DNA from: Capillimicrobium parvum
GTDB lineage: Bacteria; Actinomycetota; Thermoleophilia; Solirubrobacterales; Solirubrobacteraceae
Length of the DNA: 64,000 nt
Assembly (NCBI RefSeq): GCF_021172045.1
Contig: NZ_CP087164.1
Coordinates: 3,844,001 to 3,908,000 of the forward strand
Reading direction: 5' to 3'
Position numbers and translations under genes: made by a program. Positions within the stretch are counted from its first letter, which is position 1; every line of letters begins with the position of its first letter. A model generated the notes under the pieces. It saw only the letters and a program-made list of their open reading frames with translations. It did not search any database and was not told the origin of the DNA. This document shows positions 32,918-40,812 of the stretch, piece after piece.

Positions 32918-34051
32918 TCAACCCCACACCTCGCGCGCGACCTCGCTGACGAGTCGCAGCTTCGCCTCCTGCGTCTCCGGCGTGAGCCGGCGCTGCTCGG
33001 CCGTCTCGCTCGCCGACGCGAACCCGCACTGCGGCGCGAGCGCGAGCCGCTCGACCGGGTGATACCGCGCCGCGTCCTCGATCCGCGCGACCAGCACGGC
33101 CGGGTCCTCCATCTGCGTCCACTTCGTCGACACCAGCCCGAGGGCCGCGACCTTGTCGTCGGGCAGGTTGGCCAGCGGCTCGAACCCGCCGGAGCGGTCG
33201 TCGTCGTACTCGAGGTGGAACACGTCGTAGCCGGTGGCGCGCCGGAAGACGTGCTCGGAGAAGTCCTCGTAGCCGCCCTCGGCGATCCACGCCTCCGTGC
33301 CGTTGCCACGACACAGGTGCATCGCCTTCTTCACCCCGGGCAGCTCGAGTGCGCCGAACTCGACGGCGAGGTCGGTCCCCAGCGCGATCAGCTCGCGCGA
33401 CGGGATCCCGCGCTCGTCGTACTCGGCGCGCACGCTCGCGTCGCAGTAGACGTCGATGAGGTCGGGCATGTCGAGCTGGATGAACGTGCAGCCCGCCTCG
33501 GCCAGCTCGCCCATCCACCGCTTGATCGCCGCCCCCGCGTCCGCGACCAGCTCCAGCGGGTCCGGGTAGGCGTCCCGGGACACGTCGCCCCAGAGGCCGA
33601 GCATCATGATCGGGCCGGGCAGCGTGACCTTCAGAGGCTTCGACGTCCGCTCGCGCGCGTAGCGGAACTCCTCCACGGCGGGGCACGGCAGCGCGCTGAT
33701 CCTCTCGGCGACCGAGAAGGGGATCTGCACGCTCATCCTGTCCTCGCCCGTGTGGTCGTGGAAGCGCACGGTGTAGGCCGGCTGCATGACGATCCCCGTC
33801 ACGCCCTTGATCAGGAAGTCGAAGAAGATGTCGCGGCGCATCTCCCCGTCGGTGACGACGTCGACGCCGCAATCCTCCTGCAGCCGCAGCGCCGCATCCA
33901 CCGCGCGATCCTCGATCGCCCGGTAGTCCGCCGGGTCGAGCCGGCCGGCGCGCATCTCCGCGCGCGCGGCGACGAGCTCGTCCGGCCGCAACAACGAGCC
34001 GACCACCTCGGCGTGATGAACGGCGGTGAGCGCTTCGGTCTGTCGCTCCAA
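32918..34051 (-). CDS. MetE-like (cobalamin-independent methionine synthase C-terminal domain) protein
   Basis: 377 residues. TTG 34051 is chosen because GGAGGAG lies 6 bases upstream; the frame also opens at 34066, but then the ribosome site would be inside the gene. AEVVGSLLRPDELVAAR opens the fold. The zinc ligands are present (MHLCRGNG, FHLEYDD, LAPQCGFAS). It is about one third identical by eye to the gene at 30700-31839. First gene of the operon and divergent from a TetR repressor, with a palindromic operator between. Methyl-acceptor unknown. Confidence 0.82.
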   Translation of the reverse strand: MERQTEALTAVHHAEVVGSLLRPDELVAARAEMRAGRLDPADYRAIEDRAVDAALRLQEDCGVDVVTDGEMRRDIFFDFLIKGVTGIVMQPAYTVRFHDHTGEDRMSVQIPFSVAERISALPCPAVEEFRYARERTSKPLKVTLPGPIMMLGLWGDVSRDAYPDPLELVADAGAAIKRWMGELAEAGCTFIQLDMPDLIDVYCDASVRAEYDERGIPSRELIALGTDLAVEFGALELPGVKKAMHLCRGNGTEAWIAEGGYEDFSEHVFRRATGYDVFHLEYDDDRSGGFEPLANLPDDKVAALGLVSTKWTQMEDPAVLVARIEDAARYHPVERLALAPQCGFASASETAEQRRLTPETQEAKLRLVSEVAREVWG

Positions 34052-34069
34052 CCCTGTCTCCTCCAAACC

Positions 34070-34087
34070 AGAGTGAACTCTCTAGAG
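34070..34087. promoter_or_regulatory. overlapping palindromes, probable TetR operator
   Basis: AGAGT-GA-ACTCT (34070-34081) overlaps CTCTAGAG (34080-34087), both perfect, and a further ATCTCTAAT follows. It lies between the MetE-like operon (34051) and the TetR gene (34140), where a TetR-type repressor would block both promoters. Confidence 0.65.
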
Positions 34088-34139
34088 CACCATCTCTAAT
34101 CTTTTCCACGGCGTCAAGGCCGAGTCGTACGATCCGCCG

Positions 34140-34769
34140 GTGGCCGGCGTGCGCACCCCCCGACAGAAGCGCGGACAGGACACGTGGGACCGGTTGCTGG
34201 ACGCCGCCGAGGAGCTCCTGGCCGACGAGGGCTTCGAGGGCTTCACGCTCACCGCGGTCAGCCGGCGCGCCGGGGTGTCCAACGGCGCGATCTACTGGCG
34301 GGTCGACAGCATGGAGTCGCTCTACGTCGCGGTGCACCAGCGCACCGTCGAGCGCCTGCGCCACGAGAACGCGGTCTTCGACGAGGACCCGCCGTGGGCC
34401 GGGCTGGGAGCGGCCGAGGTGGTCACGAAGGCGGTGCACGAGCTGTCGGAGAGCTTCCGGCGCCACACCCGCATCCTGCGCACGCTGATCCTGCGCAGCG
34501 GCTCGGACCCCGCGTCCTCGCAACGCGGCGCGACGGCCGTCCGAGACGCGGCCGGGCGGTTCACCGACCGCGTCGCCGGCGCGCTCGGCGCGGAGGGCTG
34601 CCCGGAGCCCGACGTCGTCGCCGCCACGATCTTCCGCGTCGCGTTCGGCGCCCTGGTCGCACGCATCACCTGGCCCGAGCAGGAGGCGGGGCCGGAGATC
34701 TCGTGGGAGCGGTTCGTCGCGGATCTCAGCGAGATGGCGTCGGTCTACGCCGAGCGCCACGTCGCCTGA
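34140..34769 (+). CDS. TetR-family transcriptional regulator
   Basis: 209 residues, GTG start 34140. The N-terminal HTH spans residues 15-60 (LLDAAEELLADEGFEGFTL; VSRRAGVSNGAIYWRVDS) and a helical ligand domain follows. Divergent from the MetE-like operon and therefore its likely repressor; the ligand probably relates to the methyl donor or acceptor, which is inference. The sequence downstream to 34935 holds no gene; GGCCCG-GCAT-CGGGCC at 34897-34912 is a short hairpin. Confidence 0.9.
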   Translation: MAGVRTPRQKRGQDTWDRLLDAAEELLADEGFEGFTLTAVSRRAGVSNGAIYWRVDSMESLYVAVHQRTVERLRHENAVFDEDPPWAGLGAAEVVTKAVHELSESFRRHTRILRTLILRSGSDPASSQRGATAVRDAAGRFTDRVAGALGAEGCPEPDVVAATIFRVAFGALVARITWPEQEAGPEISWERFVADLSEMASVYAERHVA

Positions 34770-34935
34770 CGCGGCGCTCAGCGCCCGGCGAGCGCGAGGT
34801 CGAGCTCGCGCGTGCTCGGTGGCGGCGGGAATCGACGCGTAGTCGCGGCGGGTGAGCTTGCCACCCGCCCGCCCGCGGTGAGAGGATCGGCCGGAAGGCC
34901 CGGCATCGGGCCGGGCCACGGTCGGAGGGGTGGTC

Positions 34936-35298
34936 ATGGCTGATCGAGCGTTGGTCCTCACCTGGGGCGCTGTCGTCCGGGGGCGCGAGGAGCGCGCGAT
35001 GGAGAACTTCAACGAGGTCGTCGGCCTCTACGGGCGCATGCAGCAGGACGGTCGCATCGAGCAGTTCGACGTGACCTTGCTGATGCCCAATGCCCACATG
35101 GAGGGGTTCATCCAGCTGCAGGGCTCGGCGGAGCAGCTGGCCGCCGTGAAGGAGGACCCGGAGTTCCAGCGGCTGATGACGGAGTCCACCCTGATCGTCG
35201 ACGAGCTGACGATCACGGACGGCTACGTCAATGAGGGCATCGCAGCGCAGATGGAGATGTACCGGGACGCGATCTCCAAGGTCCCGCAGGCGACCTGA
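34936..35298 (+). CDS. small conserved hypothetical protein (possible dimeric alpha/beta fold)
   Basis: 120 residues. ATG 34936 follows GGAGG at 7 bases; GTG 34930 is too close to that site. Strand/helix alternation: ALVLTWGAVVRG, a helix rich in Glu/Asn, IEQFDVTLLMPNAHMEGFIQL, then VDELTITDGYV. No cysteine, no signal peptide. It resembles stand-alone ferredoxin-fold proteins found widely in actinobacteria, but I cannot name the family. A hairpin after it (35340-35357) could terminate transcription. Confidence 0.6.
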   Translation: MADRALVLTWGAVVRGREERAMENFNEVVGLYGRMQQDGRIEQFDVTLLMPNAHMEGFIQLQGSAEQLAAVKEDPEFQRLMTESTLIVDELTITDGYVNEGIAAQMEMYRDAISKVPQAT

Positions 35299-35339
35299 TC
35301 GCCGCCGCTCGCGGCCGGCCTCTCCCGGTGGGGCCGCCG

Positions 35340-35357
35340 CGGCGGATTGAGCCGCCG
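35340..35357 (+). terminator. weak terminator-like hairpin
   Basis: CGGCGG-ATTGAG-CCGCCG, a 6-bp stem, 41 bp after the end of the gene at 35298. There is no T-run. Confidence 0.35.
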
Positions 35358-35380
35358 ACCCGCGTGGTAGGTCTGTCGGC

Positions 35381-35623
35381 GTGGAAGACGACCGCGCCGA
35401 CCCCGACCTGCGCCGCCTCATCGACGCCATCACCGGCCGATCCGACGGCGAGCTGTCCCGGCTCGCGCACCGCCTGACCCACCGTGGATGGCCCGGAGGG
35501 GCCGACCACACGGTGCCGGGCGCGCGCGAATGGGTCAGGCGGTGGGGCCCGGTACGACTGCCGGCCGAGCGCCTCCTCCCGGCCTGCGTGTGCTCGGCCG
35601 GGCGCTGCGGCGTCTGCAACTAG
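35381..35623 (+). CDS. 80-residue protein with a C-terminal Cys cluster
   Basis: GTG start at 35381. The N-terminal half is charged (EDDRADPDLRRLIDAITG). It ends in CVCSAGRCGVCN, four cysteines in a C-x-C-x4-C-x2-C pattern that could bind zinc or iron. The stop codon TAG (35621-35623) belongs to the CTAG that opens the 168-bp hairpin element. Because the same CTAG closes the element, an insertion there would leave the stop intact. No family recognised; coding is supported by G/C-rich third positions only. Confidence 0.45.
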   Translation: MEDDRADPDLRRLIDAITGRSDGELSRLAHRLTHRGWPGGADHTVPGAREWVRRWGPVRLPAERLLPACVCSAGRCGVCN

Positions 35624-35787
35624 TGGTCCGTCTCGTAACCATCGGTCTGAAAGGTGGGTCGTCGGCGCCGCCGGGCAAGGACGCAGACCCGAAGGAATCC
35701 CCCTGGGATTTCGAGTGGTCGAGGACGCCGCATGGCGGTGATCGACGGCCCGCATTTCGGGTCGATGGTTGCGAGATGGGCCACTAG
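35620..35787 (+). other. 168-bp long-stem hairpin bounded by CTAG (structured RNA or MITE-like element)
   Basis: The first 33 bases (CTAGTGGTCCGTCTCG... to 35652) pair with the last 33 (35755-35787) at every position as RNA: 27 Watson-Crick and 6 G-U pairs. Pairing continues inward: 35654-35657 with 35750-35753, 35658-35664 with 35743-35749, and 35667-35672 with 35734-35739. An apical stem GGAATCCC/GGGATTTC (35694-35701, 35705-35712) has a 3-base loop. Every non-Watson-Crick pair is G-U in plus-strand RNA and would be A-C in the other strand. CTAG at both ends could instead be a target-site duplication of a small non-autonomous transposon. Confidence 0.75.
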
Positions 35788-35812
35788 AAGAGAGCGGTGC
35801 CCGTGGGGGGCG

Positions 35813-36883
35813 TCATGCTCCGCTACCGACGGCCGGCGGGCAGATGTCGGCGCGCTGCGAACGGATCAGCGCCCGTCGCAGCGACCACAGGGCCACCGCC
35901 CCGCCCAGCAGCGGCAGCCAGAACAGGATGACGCGGTAGGCGAGCACGGCGGCGACGGCCGCCGAGGCCGGCGCGCCGTAGACGACGAGCATGCCGACGA
36001 GCCCGAGGTCGATGCCGCCGACCCCGCCGGGGATCGGCAGCGCGCCGCCGAGCTGCCCGATGAGGTAGCCCATGAGGATGACCGTGACCGGGGGGCTCGC
36101 GCCGACCGCGTGGAACGTGGCCCACAGGACGGCGTTGTCGAACAACCAGTAGCCGAGGCTGCCGAGCAGCACGCCGAGGTCGCGTTCCCGCACGAGGCGC
36201 GACGCCTCGGTGAGGCCGCCCGCGAGCACGCGGCCGGTCACCACCCAGGCGCGGCGCACCCGCCCAGCGCCCGGTGCCGGGGCGGGCTCGTCGAGGCGGG
36301 CGAGGACGACGACCGCCGCGATGACCCCGATCGCCAGCACCGCGGGCAGCGCGGTGAGCCACAGCGGCTGCGCCGGCCCGACGATGCCGACCGCGAGCAG
36401 GGCGCCGATCACGGCGACCGCGACGAAGTTCACGCCGCTCTTGAGCAGGAAGAACGCCACCGAGCGCCGCGCGATCTGGTCGCCCGGCATCCCGCCGCGG
36501 TGCAGGATCCAGGCGCCCAGGGCCAGGCCGCCGGCGCCGCTGGCCGGGACGATCGATCCCATGCCGAGCTCGACCCAGGAGATCTCCCAGCTCGTCCGCC
36601 AGGACATCGCCGCGCAGAACACGGGCCGGAACATGACCACGTAGGAGCAGCAGGACAGCGCCTCCAGCACGACGCCGACGACGAGCCACGCCGGGTCGGC
36701 ATGGTCCAGGCGCTCGCGCACCTCGCCGAGCCCGGGGGCGAAGACGACGACGGCCACCAGCGCCGCCAGCAGCAGGACCGTCAGCAACGCCCGGCGCAGC
36801 AGCCGCCGGGGCTGGGCCTCGGGCGGCAGATCCTGCCGGACCCGGGACGAAGTGGGGTCGCCGCCGATCGTGCGCGTCACCAT
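35813..36883 (-). CDS. flippase-like integral membrane protein (UPF0104 / lysylphosphatidylglycerol synthase TM region)
   Basis: 356 residues with about eight hydrophobic helices after a charged N-terminal tail. Typical of the family are the MGSIVPASGAGGLALGAWIL stretch and the GGALPIPGGVGGIDLGLVG loop (PxxGGxG). The soluble lysyl-transferase domain of MprF is absent, so only the membrane translocase part is present. These proteins are thought to flip lipids or glycolipids. The gene lies 31 bp downstream of the SDR gene on the same strand. Confidence 0.85.
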   Translation of the reverse strand: MVTRTIGGDPTSSRVRQDLPPEAQPRRLLRRALLTVLLLAALVAVVVFAPGLGEVRERLDHADPAWLVVGVVLEALSCCSYVVMFRPVFCAAMSWRTSWEISWVELGMGSIVPASGAGGLALGAWILHRGGMPGDQIARRSVAFFLLKSGVNFVAVAVIGALLAVGIVGPAQPLWLTALPAVLAIGVIAAVVVLARLDEPAPAPGAGRVRRAWVVTGRVLAGGLTEASRLVRERDLGVLLGSLGYWLFDNAVLWATFHAVGASPPVTVILMGYLIGQLGGALPIPGGVGGIDLGLVGMLVVYGAPASAAVAAVLAYRVILFWLPLLGGAVALWSLRRALIRSQRADICPPAVGSGA

Positions 36884-36914
36884 ACCTGCGCCGGGGCCGC
36901 GGACCGTGCTGCGC

Positions 36915-37757
36915 CTACGGCGACGCGGTCCTCTCGGCGAGCTTGTCGGCGACGCGGTCGGGGATGAGCGGGCGCAGCGCGCCGAGGAGCTTGGCCTCGG
37001 CGCCGACGACGTAGCGCGCGTCGGGCTTGTCCGCCGTCAGGGCCTTCTCCACCACCTCGGCCACGTCCTGCGGCGAGCGGCCCTTCTCGTCGGCGCTGCG
37101 CAGGTTCTCGCGGAACGCCGCGATGCGATCGCGATAGCGGGCGTAGCGGTCGGCGGGGGCACGCATCGCCAGGCCGTCGAGGTAGGCGATCGCCTTCTCC
37201 CAGATCGGCGTGGAGATGATGCTCGGCTCGACGAGGACCACCGGGACGTCCTCTTCGTCGAGCTCCTGGCGCAGCGCGTCGCCGATCGCCTCGAGCGCGT
37301 GCTTGGACGCGTAGTACGCGCCGGCGAACTGCGAGGCGACGCGGCCGCCGATCGAGCTCATGAGCACGACCCGGCCGTGCCCCCGGCGGATGAGCGGCAG
37401 GGTCGCCTGCGTGACCGCGACCTGGCCGACGACGTTGACGTCGAGCTGGCGGCGCAGGTCGTCGACGGGGAGCAGCTCGACCGGCCCGGACACCGCGATG
37501 CCCGCGTTGTTGACGACCGCGTCGAGCCGCGCGCCCCCCAGCTCGCCCTCCACCTCGCCGAGGGCGGCGGCGATGGACCCGGCGGACGTGACGTCGAGGA
37601 CGATGCGGCGCAGGCGGCCGGAGGCGCCCGCCAGCGCCGCCTGGCCGTCGTCGGGAGCCTCGACCCCGGCGAAGACCCGATGCCCCTGGGCATCGAGGTG
37701 CAGTGCCGTGGCCGCGCCGATCCCGCTGGACGCGCCGGTGATGAGAACGGTCAGCAT
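36915..37757 (-). CDS. short-chain dehydrogenase/reductase
   Basis: 280 residues, classical SDR. It has the cofactor motif TVLITGASSGIGAATAL (TGxxxGxG, residues 3-19), DAVVNNAGIAVSG (NNAG), catalytic Ser in VVLMSSIGGR and the YYASKHALE Tyr-x3-Lys pair. The C-terminal region (VLVEPSIISTPIWEKA) resembles actinobacterial retinol/hydroxysteroid-like SDRs. NAD(P)-dependent oxidation or reduction of a carbonyl/alcohol; substrate unknown. It precedes the flippase-like gene and is divergent from the ABC exporter. Confidence 0.92.
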   Translation of the reverse strand: MLTVLITGASSGIGAATALHLDAQGHRVFAGVEAPDDGQAALAGASGRLRRIVLDVTSAGSIAAALGEVEGELGGARLDAVVNNAGIAVSGPVELLPVDDLRRQLDVNVVGQVAVTQATLPLIRRGHGRVVLMSSIGGRVASQFAGAYYASKHALEAIGDALRQELDEEDVPVVLVEPSIISTPIWEKAIAYLDGLAMRAPADRYARYRDRIAAFRENLRSADEKGRSPQDVAEVVEKALTADKPDARYVVGAEAKLLGALRPLIPDRVADKLAERTASP

Positions 37758-37858
37758 CCCGTCCCGCTACCCCGCCGCGGTGACTGCTGCGCGCCAACCT
37801 CGCTGCACCGCCCTCGCCGTGCGGCGCAGGCTCGCGACCGCGGGCCTAGTGTGACGCG

Positions 37859-38521
37859 ATGGACCCTGTCGTGCGTGCACGCGGGCTCGTCAAGGACTAC
37901 GGCCGCGGCCGCGCCGCCCGCCGCATCCTGGACGGCGTCGACCTCGACGTCGCCGCGGGCGAGCTCGTCGCCGTCGTCGGCCGGTCGGGCTGCGGCAAGT
38001 CGACGCTCCTGCACCTCCTCGGCGGGCTGGACACGAGCGACGCCGGGACGGTCGAGATCGCCGGAGAGCGGCTGGACGGGCGCCGCGCCGACGCGGTGCG
38101 GCGCCGGCGGGTGGGCTTCGTCTTCCAGGCCTTCCACCTCGTGCCCGAGCTGACCGGGGCCGAGAACGTGCTGCTCGCGGCGCGGCTGCCGGGAGCGCGG
38201 CCGGGCGCCCGCGAGCGGGCCCGCGCGCTCGTGACGCGCCTTGGGCTCGACGAGGTCGCCGGCGGCCTCCCCCACGAGCTGTCGGGCGGCGAGCAGCAGC
38301 GCCTGGCCGTCGCCCGGGCGGTCGTCAACGATCCGGCGGTCCTGCTCGCCGACGAGCCGACCGGGAACCTCGACGAGGCCTCGGGCGCCGTCGTGCTCGA
38401 CCTGCTGCGCGAGCTCGCCGGCGACGGCCGGGCGGTGGTCGTCGTCACCCACGAGCGGACCGTCACGGCTCGCGCCGACCGCGTGGTGACGCTGCGCGAG
38501 GGCCGCCTCGCGGCCGCATGA
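37859..38521 (+). CDS. ABC transporter ATP-binding protein (MacB/LolD type)
   Basis: 220 residues. Walker A GRSGCGKST near 41-49, Q-loop FVFQAFHLVPELT, signature LSGGEQQRLAVARA, Walker B VLLADEPTGNLD (the TGNLD of this subfamily) and switch His in VVTHE. The stop overlaps the permease start (ATGA, 38518-38521). With the FtsX-like permease it forms a mechanotransmission-type or lipoprotein/peptide-exporting ABC system. Confidence 0.95.
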   Translation: MDPVVRARGLVKDYGRGRAARRILDGVDLDVAAGELVAVVGRSGCGKSTLLHLLGGLDTSDAGTVEIAGERLDGRRADAVRRRRVGFVFQAFHLVPELTGAENVLLAARLPGARPGARERARALVTRLGLDEVAGGLPHELSGGEQQRLAVARAVVNDPAVLLADEPTGNLDEASGAVVLDLLRELAGDGRAVVVVTHERTVTARADRVVTLREGRLAAA

Positions 38522-40812
38522 CCTCTCAGCGCCGCCGCAGGGCCTTCGCCGCGGCCGGCGTCTTTGCCGCGGCGCTGGTCGTCGGCGTCTGCGCGACCGT
38601 CGCGTACGCGCTGCAGACCGGGTTCGACCGGTCCGCCCGCGCCGCCGACCTGCCCGACGTGATCGTCCGCTTCGACGCGGCGCGCCGCGCCGCCGTCGAC
38701 GCCCGGATCGCCACGCTGCCGAACCTCGAGGCCCGCGCGTACCGCCTCGACGTGGACGGCGTCGACCTGCGCGCCGGCGACCACGCGACCCACCGCGGAG
38801 CGGTGCAGGTCGTCAGCGGTGCCCGGCGGGGCTACGCGATCGTCGGCGGCCGCGACCTGGAGCCCGAGGGCGCACGGGCCGAGGCGGTCGTCGAGCAGGG
38901 CGTCGCCCGTGCGTGGGATCTCGAGCCCGGCTCGACCATCGACGTCGGGCGCCTCGGCCCGCTGCGCGTGGCCGGGATCGCGCGCGCGCCCGACAACGTC
39001 GCCTTCCCGCTGGCCAGCGCCGCGCGCGTCTACGTCGGCGCGGCACTGGTGCGCCGACGGGTCGCGGGCGGCGACGGCGAGCTCGCGGTCAACCGCGCGC
39101 TGCTGTGGCTGCACGATCGCGGCCGCACCGACGTCACGCTGGCCCAGGCGCGCACCCAGGCCTACGGGGTGCGCGGCGTGTCGTTCCTCACGCGCGACGG
39201 CGTCGGGCTGCTGATCGGCCAGGCGGCGGGCGTCGTCATCGCGCTGCTGGTCGCGTTCGCCGTGATCGCGCTCGTCGCCGCCGGCGTCATGCTCGGCACC
39301 GCCGCGCACGCCGACGTGCGGCGCCGGATGCCGGCGATCGCGGTGCACCGCGCGCTCGGGTTCTCGCGCGGCGCCGTCGCCCGGTCCGCGGCGGCGCGTT
39401 CGGCCGCGGTCGCGCTGCCCGCCGCGGCGGCCGGCCTGGCGGCGGGGTGGGCGCTGGCCGTCGTGCCGACCGGCGACCTGCTGGCGATCCTCAACGAGGC
39501 TCCGCCCGGCTGGGCGGCGCTGCCGTTGCTCGGCGCCGCCCTGGCCGCCGTCGTCGCGCTCGTCGTCGCGATCTCCGCCTGGCCGGCCTGGCGCGCGACC
39601 GCTCCGCCGCCGGCCGTGCTGCTGCGCGGCGGCGAGCTCGCGCGTTCGCCGCGGCGACGGCTGCACCGCAACCGCGCAGCCACGACCGCGGTCCGTCCGT
39701 TCACCGGTCCTCTCGCTCTCGGCCCCCGGCTCGTCCTCGCCCGGCGCGGCCGCTACGCCGGCACCGTGCTCGTCCTCGGCATGTCGGCCGCCGTCGTGCT
39801 GCTCATGCTCGCGCTCGCCACCACCCTCGAGCGCCTGCGCGACGACCCCGCGACCCTGGGCAAGCGCTTCTCCCTCACCGTCAGCGCCGACCGGTCCGCG
39901 CTGCCGCGCATCCGCGCCACCCCCGGCGTGGCGGCCGCCGCGCCGCGCTGGGTGCTCGAGGCCGCCGACTCCTTCCAGCTGGGCGAGACGCTGAAGGTGG
40001 TCGCGTTCCCGGGCGATCACACCGAGTTCGAGGCGCCGCCGCTTGCCGCGGGGCGCCGGCTGCGCGCCGGCGACGAGGCAGAGGTCGGCGCGGGGCTCGC
40101 GGACGCGCTCGGGCTGGCGCCCGGGGCGACCCTTGGGCTCGCGCTGCCGGGCGGCGCCGGCGAGGCCCGCTTCCGGGTGGTCGGCGTGGTGCGCGCACTG
40201 GACAACGAGGGCCGCGTCGCCTACGTGCGCCCCGCGCGGCTGGGCGCCGCGCTCACCGACCGGCCGCAGATCGCGGTGCGGGTGGCTCCGGGGGCGTCGC
40301 GCGACGCGGTCCGCCGGCGCCTGACGCAGCGGATGACCCGCGGCCCGCGGGCCGCCGTCGTATCGGTGGTGTCCGGAGCGGCGGGCGACAGCGTGTCGCT
40401 GCTCGGCCTGCTCAGCGCGGTCCTGCGCGTCGTGGGCGGCGTCGTCGCGCTGGTGATCCTCTACGCGCTTGCGCAGGCGCTCGCGCTGACCGCCGCCGAG
40501 CGCACGTCGTCGCTGGCGCTGCTGCGCATCCTCGGCGGCTCGGCGTCGACGACCGGCGCCGTGCTCGCGGGCGCCGGCGCCGCGCTGGTCCTCCCCGCGG
40601 CGGCGCTCGCCATCGCGCTGCAGGAGCTCGTGCTCGGGCCCGTGGTCTCGGCGATGGCCGCCGGCTACGCGAACCTCCCGGTGCGGGCGAGCGCCGCGCA
40701 GGCGGCGGCCGTCACCGCCGGCCTCGTCGTCGTCGCGGGCATCGCGGCGGTCCGGGTCGCGCGGCGGCTGCGGCGCGTGCCGCCGGCCGCCGCGCTGCGG
40801 GAGCGGCCGTGA
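38518..40812 (+). CDS. FtsX-like ABC permease
   Basis: 764 residues. An N-terminal transmembrane helix is followed by a large extracytoplasmic domain (about 35-210), a first block of three helices (about 225-360), a second large extracytoplasmic domain (about 440-630) and a second block of helices. This duplicated architecture is usual for the large FtsX-family permeases. It is coupled to the ATPase by a 4-bp overlap, and its own stop overlaps the start of the phosphoesterase gene (GTGA). The exported substrate is unknown; in actinobacteria such systems often act on the cell envelope. Confidence 0.9.
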   Translation: MTSQRRRRAFAAAGVFAAALVVGVCATVAYALQTGFDRSARAADLPDVIVRFDAARRAAVDARIATLPNLEARAYRLDVDGVDLRAGDHATHRGAVQVVSGARRGYAIVGGRDLEPEGARAEAVVEQGVARAWDLEPGSTIDVGRLGPLRVAGIARAPDNVAFPLASAARVYVGAALVRRRVAGGDGELAVNRALLWLHDRGRTDVTLAQARTQAYGVRGVSFLTRDGVGLLIGQAAGVVIALLVAFAVIALVAAGVMLGTAAHADVRRRMPAIAVHRALGFSRGAVARSAAARSAAVALPAAAAGLAAGWALAVVPTGDLLAILNEAPPGWAALPLLGAALAAVVALVVAISAWPAWRATAPPPAVLLRGGELARSPRRRLHRNRAATTAVRPFTGPLALGPRLVLARRGRYAGTVLVLGMSAAVVLLMLALATTLERLRDDPATLGKRFSLTVSADRSALPRIRATPGVAAAAPRWVLEAADSFQLGETLKVVAFPGDHTEFEAPPLAAGRRLRAGDEAEVGAGLADALGLAPGATLGLALPGGAGEARFRVVGVVRALDNEGRVAYVRPARLGAALTDRPQIAVRVAPGASRDAVRRRLTQRMTRGPRAAVVSVVSGAAGDSVSLLGLLSAVLRVVGGVVALVILYALAQALALTAAERTSSLALLRILGGSASTTGAVLAGAGAALVLPAAALAIALQELVLGPVVSAMAAGYANLPVRASAAQAAAVTAGLVVVAGIAAVRVARRLRRVPPAAALRERP

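Noticed and set aside
35488-35787. 99-codon open frame through the hairpin element
   Set aside because: Low-quality Arg/Gly-rich translation. The base-pairing pattern explains the sequence better than coding does.
36210-36967. Plus-strand open frames antisense to the flippase-like gene
   Set aside because: The hydrophobic helix pattern and family motifs are on the minus strand; the plus frames are His/Arg/Asp-rich shadows.
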